Assembly: GCA_029259775.1 (NCBI GenBank)
Contig: JAJDEN010000008.1
Span: 248,001 to 312,000, forward strand
DNA: 64,000 bases
Reading direction: 5' to 3'
Source of the DNA: Planctomycetota bacterium
GTDB lineage: Bacteria > Planctomycetota > PLA2 > JAEUHO01
Shown: positions 57,423 through 64,000 of the stretch, one piece after another
Layout: each line of letters begins with the position of its first letter
Numbering within the stretch: position 1 is the first letter of the stretch
The notes under the pieces: generated by a model
What the model saw: the letters and a program-made list of their open reading frames with translations, nothing else
The model's database searches: none
Told to the model about the DNA's origin: nothing
Program-made: the position numbers and the translations under genes

Positions 57423-57806
57423 CTACGCCCCGGGCGGGGCGGAGAGCTTCTCCCAGAAGTAGAGAACCGTGCCGTCGGGGTCCCGGAGGTACTGGAAGCG
57501 CAACCCGGCGTGCTCGTCTTCGATGATCTCGCCCGTGAACTCGACCCCGAGAGGCGTGAGGCGCTCCATGATCGCCTCCAGCTTCTCGTCCACGAGCATG
57601 CCGAGCTCGAGGGCGCCTCGGGTACCGGGGGCTGCGTGGTCCTCGTGCGCGGGATGCAGGCCGATGACCAGTCCCTCGCCGGCCGACACCTCAGCCCAAT
57701 GGTTCTCCGCGCGCATGCGCAGTTCGAGACCGAGCGTCTCGGTGTAGAAGGCCAGCGAGGCCTCGAAGTCCGACACGAAGAGGGTCGCATTGCCGCCGCG
57801 GATCAT
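57423..57806 (-). CDS. VOC-family (glyoxalase-like) protein
   Basis: This 127-aa protein has the paired VOC motifs: NATLFVSDFEASLAFYTETLGLEL with WAEVSAGEGLVIGLHP, and LGMLVDEKLEAIMERLTPLGVEF with RFQYLRDPDGTVLYFWE. The terminal Glu of YFWEKL is the usual metal-site residue. No clear His is in the first metal position, so it may be a binding protein. GGAGGAA lies upstream of the ATG. Confidence 0.88.
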   Translation of the reverse strand: MIRGGNATLFVSDFEASLAFYTETLGLELRMRAENHWAEVSAGEGLVIGLHPAHEDHAAPGTRGALELGMLVDEKLEAIMERLTPLGVEFTGEIIEDEHAGLRFQYLRDPDGTVLYFWEKLSAPPGA

Positions 57807-57918
57807 GAGGTTCCTCCAGCTTCACTACCGTCAGCATGCACCCCGGGTGGTCGGAGCGCAACTCGCGACGAGCGGCGCGTGGGCGGGCAGGAAGGGGGTG
57901 AGTCGCGCAGGCATGGGC

Positions 57919-59148
57919 CTAGCCTGGCGGCGGTGCGGGAACGGGAACCGCGACCTCGCGCGGCAGCGCACGCCAGGTGTCGAGCACCGCGGCCAGCAGG
58001 CCGAGACGTCGTCCCGCGCGCCCCGGGGCGAGCGACGTGCTCTCGAGCCCGTCGGCAAAGCGCTCGATCGCGCCGGCCTTCTCGTTGGTCAGGTCGCGTG
58101 CGGCCCGCTGGAGGTCGAGGAACGGGCCGGGCAACGTGCCGCCGCAGTCCTGGAACATGCGCAGCCCGTGGTGGCCCCACGAGCAGAAGACATCGTCCGG
58201 CTTGGCGAAGGCAGCGAAGGACGTGAGCATCTCGGCGACGGAGCCGCCCGCGCGGATCGTCTCGAGAGGCAGCCCCGTGTGCGTGGGAATGTCGGGCGCC
58301 AAGGGGTTGCGCGGCGCCATGACGAACGAGAGCGTCTCGCCGCTGCTGGGTCGATGCGCAACCCAGTGGATGAGCTCGTCGCCATGGCGGCGCTGCGGTG
58401 TACCCCAGGGCCAGGCGTTGGCGTCCCCGACCAGGAGGACGAGATCGTCGTGTCGCTCGCGCAGTTCGACGGGCAGGCGCTGGTAGGCCGGGACCTGCGG
58501 GCGCGGCCGCCGGGTGCGGGGCGCCGCCGCGGATGCCTTCGCCTGCTCGTGCGCTTCGATCTGCGCGTCCACCATCGCGTCCATGGGTCGCAGCAGCGGG
58601 CGGAAGCGCTCGACGTCGCCCTCGATGGCGCCGAGCACGTGCATGAGGGCCTCGATCGTGGAGACGTACTCGTCGCACGGCTCGCGGCGGATGCGGTAGT
58701 TGGACGGCTCCGGCGCTCGGAAGGCGTAGCGCGGCACGGCGGCCAGCTGCTTGTTGTGCCTCACCATCGAGCGTGCCTGGGACCACGTCCCGTCCACCAC
58801 GATCAGGGTGACGGGAGCCGGGGGCGGTTCCTGGAGGATGTCGCGCGCCCCCGGGCCGGGGTAGAGGAAGATCGGCGGCCGCTCCGGATCGCTGCACGCG
58901 TCCAACAACGCCTCGCTGTCATCCCAGGCGGTGCCGACATGCAGGCTCGACTGCGGCAGGCAGAGGTGCGCCATGTGCGCCGTGCCGATCGGCATGCCCT
59001 GTTCGCGCGGATGCTGCAGGATCACGATGCGCGACCGCGTCTCGATCGTCGACAGCTCCGCGCAGTAACAGACGCTGACGGGGCGCTCGCAGCGTGCACA
59101 CATCGCACGCTTGAAAGGCTCGGGCGGCATCGGCTCGGTGACGCTCAT
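57919..59148 (-). CDS. DTW-domain tRNA-uridine aminocarboxypropyltransferase-like protein with C-terminal extension
   Basis: This 409-aa protein has the DTW (TapT) domain in its first 200 residues: zinc-binding CARCERPVSVCYC (Cys17, 20, 27, 29), QHPREQG, LIVVDGTWSQARSM (D119-G-T-W122) and YRIRREP. DTW enzymes transfer 3-amino-3-carboxypropyl groups from SAM to uridine in tRNA (acp3U47). Residues about 205-400 are an additional domain beyond the usual length, with acidic and His residues (LVLLVGDANAWPWG, HGDELIHWVAHRP, FCSWGHHGLRMFQD) that I cannot assign. The ATG overlaps the upstream gene's TGA (ATGA). Confidence 0.87.
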   Translation of the reverse strand: MSVTEPMPPEPFKRAMCARCERPVSVCYCAELSTIETRSRIVILQHPREQGMPIGTAHMAHLCLPQSSLHVGTAWDDSEALLDACSDPERPPIFLYPGPGARDILQEPPPAPVTLIVVDGTWSQARSMVRHNKQLAAVPRYAFRAPEPSNYRIRREPCDEYVSTIEALMHVLGAIEGDVERFRPLLRPMDAMVDAQIEAHEQAKASAAAPRTRRPRPQVPAYQRLPVELRERHDDLVLLVGDANAWPWGTPQRRHGDELIHWVAHRPSSGETLSFVMAPRNPLAPDIPTHTGLPLETIRAGGSVAEMLTSFAAFAKPDDVFCSWGHHGLRMFQDCGGTLPGPFLDLQRAARDLTNEKAGAIERFADGLESTSLAPGRAGRRLGLLAAVLDTWRALPREVAVPVPAPPPG

Positions 59149-59591
59149 GCGCTGGGGCTCACGCGGACGAGGCCGCGCTCGACGAAGCAGCGCTCGCGCA
59201 GCTCCTCGAAGGTGACGTCGAAGCTGTGCTCCTTCGCCTCGGCCTCGTCCCCGGACCAGCAGCAGTAGAGCTCGATCGAAGCGCCGGCGGCGTGCAGCGG
59301 TTCGAGGTAGGCCACGAGGGCCGCCCGCTCGGCGCGGTCCTCGTCGTCCTCGATGTCCTCCAGCCTGCCGCCCTCGGGGAGATCCCCCATGTAGCCGAAC
59401 TCGCATCCGCAGCCGGCACTCGAGCCGAGGCAGAGGACGTGCTCGTGCGTGAGGTGCTGCCTCACGGCTTCTTCGTCCGCGTGCATCGGCAGGGCATGGA
59501 ACGCCGGCGCCTTGGGACGCCACGGCACCTCCGGCAGAGGCTTCGAGCAGGCGAGGTAGAGCGCGTAGCACATGCCCAGAGGATGCCACAT
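59145..59591 (-). CDS. Conserved Cys-rich cytosolic protein of unknown function
   Basis: This 148-aa protein begins MCYALYLACSKPLPEVPW after six leader residues. It contains HEHVLCLGSSAGCGCEFGY and SIELYCCWSGDE; the spacing of Cys residues (CxGSSxGCGC) suggests metal binding. I have seen similar short proteins starting MCY.LY.A in other bacteria but know no function. It precedes the DTW gene with an ATGA overlap, so the pair is cotranslated. The start chosen has GGGAG 6 nt upstream. Confidence 0.75.
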   Translation of the reverse strand: MWHPLGMCYALYLACSKPLPEVPWRPKAPAFHALPMHADEEAVRQHLTHEHVLCLGSSAGCGCEFGYMGDLPEGGRLEDIEDDEDRAERAALVAYLEPLHAAGASIELYCCWSGDEAEAKEHSFDVTFEELRERCFVERGLVRVSPSA

Positions 59592-59746
59592 GGGCGCTCC
59601 CTGGTTGCCTCCTGCCGCGGTCCTGGCGGGGCACGGTCTCAGCGGCTCGGTACCTGGCCCGGAAGCCGCCTACGAGGCGACGCGCCCGGCGTACCCACGC
59701 TCGACGAACTCGCGACCACCCTGTTCGCGCTGTAGCTTCGTCGCGG

Positions 59747-60742
59747 ATGAGGACCCTCGCTCGCTCCTTCGGTCACGTGGCTCGGCTCGGCGTCGTGCTG
59801 GGCCTGCCACCCTTGCTGCTGGCGCTCCTCGTGCCGATCGATGCGCTGAACCCGCCGGCCGATCCTCCGTTCGTCGAGCTCCTCGCCTCGCGCGCCGAGA
59901 CGCTCCGCTTCCACCTCGGCCTGATGCTCGCGGTGTGTTGGGCCGTGCTCATGCTCCTACGCTGGTGGCGTTTCGCGGCGCTCGGGGCGCTTCTCACGGC
60001 GTGGGCGATCCTTCCCGCCCTGCTGTGGCCGTCGCACGAGCGCGAGCCCCTCGACGGCTCGGCGTCGTTGCGCGTGCTGTCGGTGAACTTGGGCGATGAC
60101 CGCGCAAGCAAGCACCTGGTGCTCGAGGAGATCCGCCGATCCAGGGCGGACTTGGTCGTCCTGCAGGAGTACACGGGGGGCTGGCGCGACTACATGGCGA
60201 AGCAACTCCAGCAGGCGTATCCGTTTCGAAAGGAGGACGTGAGGTCCGACAACTTTGGCATGGCCGTGCTGTCGGCACAGGCCTGGACACGCATGGAATC
60301 GTTCGAGCTGCACACCACGGGTACGCCGCAGATGCGCCTCGAACTCGAGCGCGGCGGCGAAGTCTTCGTGGTGTATTCGTTGCACCTCCTCCCGCCCGGC
60401 GTTTCGCAGTACGCCAACCACCGCGGCGAGTTCGCCGACCTGGCACGTCGGCTCCGTGCCGAGACGCGACCGACGGTCTTGGTGGGGGACTTCAACTTCG
60501 TTGACCATGGCGCGCTGGGCGCGGCGCTGCACGAGCTGGGCTTCCTCGACACGCATGGTCTCGCCGGCGGCGGCCGGGGCGCGACGTGGCCGGTGCACGG
60601 TCCGCTGCGTCACGTTCCCGGGATCCGCATCGATCACGTGTACGTCGGGCGCGGACTCACGGCCACGGCCGCGTGGCTGGGGGAGTCCAACGGCAGTGAT
60701 CATCTCCCCCTCGGCGCGACGATCGTCCTGACCAAGCCCTAG
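59747..60742 (+). CDS. Membrane-anchored endonuclease/exonuclease/phosphatase-family protein
   Basis: This 331-aa protein has three hydrophobic N-terminal segments (about 12-33, 54-72 and 75-95). An EEP domain follows (about 107-330): LRVLSVNLGDD, LVVLQEYTGGWRDY (metal-binding Glu), YSLHLLPPG, VLVGDFNFVDHG and C-terminal SNGSDHLPLGATI. The catalytic Asp-Asn and Asp-His pairs are all present. Substrates in this family include DNA, lipids and phosphoesters; a membrane-bound phosphodiesterase or phosphatase acting outside the membrane is likely. TAGCTT ends 8 nt before the ATG. Confidence 0.9.
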   Translation: MRTLARSFGHVARLGVVLGLPPLLLALLVPIDALNPPADPPFVELLASRAETLRFHLGLMLAVCWAVLMLLRWWRFAALGALLTAWAILPALLWPSHEREPLDGSASLRVLSVNLGDDRASKHLVLEEIRRSRADLVVLQEYTGGWRDYMAKQLQQAYPFRKEDVRSDNFGMAVLSAQAWTRMESFELHTTGTPQMRLELERGGEVFVVYSLHLLPPGVSQYANHRGEFADLARRLRAETRPTVLVGDFNFVDHGALGAALHELGFLDTHGLAGGGRGATWPVHGPLRHVPGIRIDHVYVGRGLTATAAWLGESNGSDHLPLGATIVLTKP

Positions 60743-60810
60743 CGCCACACGCGCGCCCCTCCACGGCGGCTACCTTGGGGCCCGCGGCGTGAGCGCTGCG
60801 GGGTGGGGGC

Positions 60811-63800
60811 ATGCGGAAGCTACTGGGTACGGGTGCGGTACTGATCTTGATGTGGGTCGCGCTGCGTCCCGCGCCGGCCGAGGAGCGCCCGTCCTCGACG
60901 GGCTTCTCGATCGCGCTCGAGTCCGCCGAGAAGGCGCTCACGGCGAAGAACCATGCCGAGGCCCGGCGTCAGGTCTTCCGTGCCCTCGAGCGCGACGCCC
61001 AGGCCCCGGCGGCATGGGCCCTGCGGGCCCGTTGGGCGGAGGCGGTCGGCGAGACTGGCGAGCGCATCTACAGCCTGCACAAGGAGTTGGCCCTTCGGCT
61101 GTCCCAAGGCGCGCCCAGGAAGCAGACCAAGGCACTGCGAGCGGCGCTCGAGGCGGTCGATCCGCTCGCCAAGCGCTACCTCGATCTCAGCACCGGGTTC
61201 GTCGACCGCCTCCTCGACCTGGCCAAGGCCTATCGCAAGGCCAAGCGGCCGCACTCAGCCATCCGCGTCTACCAGCAGGTGCTCGCCCTTGATCCCGAGC
61301 ATGCGGAAGCGGCGAAGGCGATCGAGGAGATCTCCGCCGCGCCGGACCCGACGCTGGCGGAGACGGCCAAGCCCAAGGACCTCTTGGCGGACGTGTCCAG
61401 CGAGTGGATCCGCGCGTTCGACGCCAAGCACAAGCTCTGGGACGAACGCGCGAAGCTCGAGCGGCCCAACTACACGACCTACACCGACGCCGGTTACGAG
61501 GTCATGGTGCGCTGTGCGGAGGCGATGGAGCAGATGAACGCCTTCTACCGGGTGTTCTTCCGCTACGGCCACGAGGACGGCAAGACCGTCCCACGCATCG
61601 ACCTCAACATCTTCCGCGAGAAGGACACCCATCTGGAGAAGGGCATTGGCCCGCCCGTCACGTGGTCGAAGGGCCACTTCACCGGAGGCGCGGTCGAGGT
61701 GTGGATCGGCAGCAGTGGCTTCGACTCCATGACCGGCACGCTCTTCCACGAGGCGGCGCACCAGTTCATCGGGCTCGCGACCAACGCTGTCGGTTGGCTC
61801 AACGAAGGGCTCGCGTGTTTCTTCGAGGGCTGCCGGATCCAGTCCAACGGCACCGTGCTGATGAACATGCCGGCGAGCGGGCGGTTGTTCTCGCTTGCCG
61901 GGCGCATGGACAAGGGCTGGATGAAGGATGCCGCCGATGGCATCGACAAGGCCGATCCGAGCGCGAGCCGTCCGCCGAAGGCTCCCACGTTCCGCATCCT
62001 GATCGAAAACGACTACGCGTGGGGCCCCCCTTGGTACGCGCCGACGTGGGGCGTGGTGTTCTTCCTCTACAACTACCAGGACCCCGTCGACGGTCGCTTC
62101 GTCTACCGCGATGCGTTCCGCACCTTCATCGATGCGTCCGGTGGTCGCAAGGGCGCCAAGGCCGTCGAGAACTTCGAAGAGGTCGTCCTCGCCCACCCCA
62201 AGCCGCTGACCAAGAGCCTCCGCAAGTCGAATGAGGTCACGGTGCAACTGCCCAAGACAGTCGAAGAACTCGATCCCGTCTGGAAGACGTGGATCCTGGC
62301 GCTGCGCGAAGAGCAGCGCGGTCGCAGCAAGGTGAAGCGGCCGTACCTCGAGTGGGCCCACTTCGCCATCGAGCGCAAGGACCTCATCGCGGCGAGCGAG
62401 CATTTCGAGCGCGGCCTGCGCGATGCACCCCGCGACGTCGACCTGCTCGTGGAGTTCGCGGACCTGCTCGCGGGCAAGCTCAAGAACAAGGACCGGGCCA
62501 CCAAGCTCCTGCACACCGCCATCGCCGCCTTGGAGTCTTCGCCCAAGCCGGACGAGAAGCGCATCGCCGAGCTCGACGCGCGGCTTGAGCGCCTGGACCG
62601 CTCGCACCGCAGCCTCCATCGTGTCCACCGCAGCCTCGAGCGCTCGGCGCATGCCATCGCCGAGAGCTACCTCGCTTCGGAGCACTACCTGATGGCGATG
62701 CACGTCAGTGCGGGCCTCGGGACGAACCTGCGCATGCCGCGCATGCTCGCCTACTTCAAGGAGGCCGTGCAGCGTTCCGGCAAGACGCTCGCGCTCTGGC
62801 AACTCGCCTACAACGAGTTCGATCTGCACGGCTGGGCCACCGGTGGAAGCAGGGTCTTCGAGCCCTACGGCACGATCCTGCGTTCGCGCTTCGGAACGTA
62901 CGAGGCCGGCAAGTACGCCTACAGCTTCCTCATGCTCGACAAGGTGACGTCCGGCGACTACTCGATGGAGGCCGAGGTCCGCATCGTGAAGGGGGAGAAC
63001 GCGTTCGCCGGTCTCGTCTTCGGCCAGAAGAGCAGCCAGACGTTTCATGGCTTGATGCTCTTCCCCGAAGGCCTGCTGGACGTCGCCAGCTTCTACGGCC
63101 CGGGCGACTTCAAGACCTGGCGTCACGAGGACGTCGACGTGGCGTCCAAGGCGTGGCACACGCTGCGTCTCGACGTCGCTGGAGCGGACGTCGACGTGTG
63201 GTTCGACGGGCGCCTCGTCGCGAACCAGACGTTCACCGGCCGCGACGTCCTGAGCGGTCGCTTCGGCCTCATCACGGGCCCAGGCAAGGCGCAGTTCCGC
63301 AACGTCCGGTACCTGGCGCGCGACAGCAGCGATCCGGGCGCGGAGATCGAGCGCGCCGTGCGCCGCACCAAACTCGCCAAGGAGGGCACGCGCCGCCCCG
63401 GCTACTACATGGGCTTCGTCCCGCCGTGGCCGAAGGCCAAGGCGTGGGTGCAGAAGCCTCGCACGAGCTACGCGGAGCACGGTCTCGTGCCGACGCTGGT
63501 CGTCCTCTGGAGCCTGAAGCAGAACGCCGTCTTGCCGATCCACGAGTGGCTGGCCCACCTCGCGAAGAAGTACGCCGCTTCGGGCTTGGAGATCATCAGT
63601 GTCTGCGAGGACGCCGATCCCAAGGACCTCGCGAAGCATCTGGAGAGCTGCCCCTTCCCAGGCAGCGTTGCGCTGGACACGTTCGAGCCTTCCAAGGGCG
63701 GCGCGGGCGAGACGATGAACCAGTTCGCCGCCGGTCGGAAGGGCTACCCGTGGGTGCTGCTGCTCGACATCGACCAGAAGGTCGTGTGGGAGGGCAACCC

Positions 63801-64000
63801 CGGGTTCCATCGCAAGTTCCCCTGGAAGCCCGGCGAGGTCGTGCACGTCGACGGTCCCCTGGCCGAGCTGGTCAAGCGCCACAACCTGCCTGCGCTCAAG
63901 CCCTGGCTCAAGGCGTGGGCCGCGGGAGGACGCGCGGCAACCCTGCGCGGTGATCTCAAGACGGCCGCGAAGCACCTTGCCGTGGCGAAGACCCTGCCGG
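60811..64000 (+). CDS. DUF1570-type HExxH protein with TPR, lectin-like and thioredoxin-like domains (3' end outside window)
   Basis: The frame is open from ATG 60811 to the window edge (more than 1063 residues). It has a signal peptide (1-24) and TPR-like helices (about 25-190). A gluzincin domain with HEAAH (313-317) and NEG with Glu332 follows. TPR helices come next (about 500-620), then a beta-sandwich like DUF1080 (about 680-850: YSMEAEVRIVKGENAFAGLVFG, WHTLRLDVAGADVDVWFDGRLV). A thioredoxin-like region (about 890-1010) has LVPTLVVLWSLKQNAVLPIHEWL at the place of a CxxC, so the redox cysteines are missing. The window's first gene shares the HExxH, TPR and beta-sandwich parts in another order. 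TACCTT lies at 60771-60776. Confidence 0.87.
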   Translation, partial: MRKLLGTGAVLILMWVALRPAPAEERPSSTGFSIALESAEKALTAKNHAEARRQVFRALERDAQAPAAWALRARWAEAVGETGERIYSLHKELALRLSQGAPRKQTKALRAALEAVDPLAKRYLDLSTGFVDRLLDLAKAYRKAKRPHSAIRVYQQVLALDPEHAEAAKAIEEISAAPDPTLAETAKPKDLLADVSSEWIRAFDAKHKLWDERAKLERPNYTTYTDAGYEVMVRCAEAMEQMNAFYRVFFRYGHEDGKTVPRIDLNIFREKDTHLEKGIGPPVTWSKGHFTGGAVEVWIGSSGFDSMTGTLFHEAAHQFIGLATNAVGWLNEGLACFFEGCRIQSNGTVLMNMPASGRLFSLAGRMDKGWMKDAADGIDKADPSASRPPKAPTFRILIENDYAWGPPWYAPTWGVVFFLYNYQDPVDGRFVYRDAFRTFIDASGGRKGAKAVENFEEVVLAHPKPLTKSLRKSNEVTVQLPKTVEELDPVWKTWILALREEQRGRSKVKRPYLEWAHFAIERKDLIAASEHFERGLRDAPRDVDLLVEFADLLAGKLKNKDRATKLLHTAIAALESSPKPDEKRIAELDARLERLDRSHRSLHRVHRSLERSAHAIAESYLASEHYLMAMHVSAGLGTNLRMPRMLAYFKEAVQRSGKTLALWQLAYNEFDLHGWATGGSRVFEPYGTILRSRFGTYEAGKYAYSFLMLDKVTSGDYSMEAEVRIVKGENAFAGLVFGQKSSQTFHGLMLFPEGLLDVASFYGPGDFKTWRHEDVDVASKAWHTLRLDVAGADVDVWFDGRLVANQTFTGRDVLSGRFGLITGPGKAQFRNVRYLARDSSDPGAEIERAVRRTKLAKEGTRRPGYYMGFVPPWPKAKAWVQKPRTSYAEHGLVPTLVVLWSLKQNAVLPIHEWLAHLAKKYAASGLEIISVCEDADPKDLAKHLESCPFPGSVALDTFEPSKGGAGETMNQFAAGRKGYPWVLLLDIDQKVVWEGNPGFHRKFPWKPGEVVHVDGPLAELVKRHNLPALKPWLKAWAAGGRAATLRGDLKTAAKHLAVAKTLP

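Noticed and set aside
61255-63975. A 906-codon minus-strand frame opposite the last gene
   Set aside because: It has no domain, signal or start context, and it overlaps the HExxH/TPR protein fully. High GC makes such long antisense frames common.

Overview
The window is 64 kb of very GC-rich, gene-dense bacterial DNA with no rRNA, tRNA, phage or complete insertion sequence. Several family signatures point to a Planctomycetota-like bacterium: two large HExxH proteins of the DUF1570 type, an ECF sigma factor fused through a membrane segment to a formylglycine-enzyme-like domain, prenyltransferase/HEAT proteins, a spermidine-synthase-like membrane protein, a secreted EF-hand protein, TPR-CHAT proteins and a di-heme cytochrome c peroxidase. 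This is inference from families; no marker gene proves it.

Layout. 1-9 kb: partial HExxH/TPR protein, a degenerate receiver-kinase divergent from an NtrC-type activator, a VWA/HEAT protein, a DUF6504 protein and a Cys-Lys repeat lipoprotein. 9-14 kb: a heterodimeric ABC exporter with an SMP-30 protein. 14-24 kb: prenyltransferase/HEAT protein, fatty acid desaturase, an ArsC-like/GNAT operon, small envelope proteins, a CAP lipoprotein and the spermidine-synthase-like protein. 24-32 kb: sigma-FGE fusion, mtfA with a VOC gene, a TPR protein, and the peroxidase. 32-40 kb: OmpR-type two-component system with a lipoprotein downstream, a tandem-repeat lipoprotein, and several envelope proteins. 40-44 kb: TfoX, APH-type kinase, DUF501, SUI1, ArsR-SRPBCC pair and a methyltransferase. 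44-56 kb: two TPR-CHAT proteins (one broken by an amber codon), two paralogous HExxH...DEY metallopeptidases with HEAT tails, and a PadR operon. 56-64 kb: YaiI, a thioredoxin-fold lipoprotein, VOC, a DTW-domain enzyme, an EEP-family membrane protein and a second, 3'-truncated DUF1570-type protein.

Most notable result: two unlinked genes each contain one in-frame TGA exactly where the first cysteine of a CxxC redox motif is expected (an ArsC/Spx-like protein at 17373-17720 and a TlpA-like lipoprotein at 56837-57307). Both TGAs are followed, after 26 and 29 nt, by a hairpin whose 5-nt loop starts GGUC, as bacterial SECIS elements do. I read both as selenocysteine (UxxC) selenoproteins.

Two genome-scale patterns also stand out. 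First, a 178-bp element with 20-bp terminal inverted repeats has two full copies and probably one decayed copy, each sitting exactly on a gene's TAG stop codon. Second, a TANNNT -10-like hexamer recurs 6-9 nt before many start codons, which suggests frequent leaderless transcripts. All gene functions are family-level readings made by eye, without database searches.
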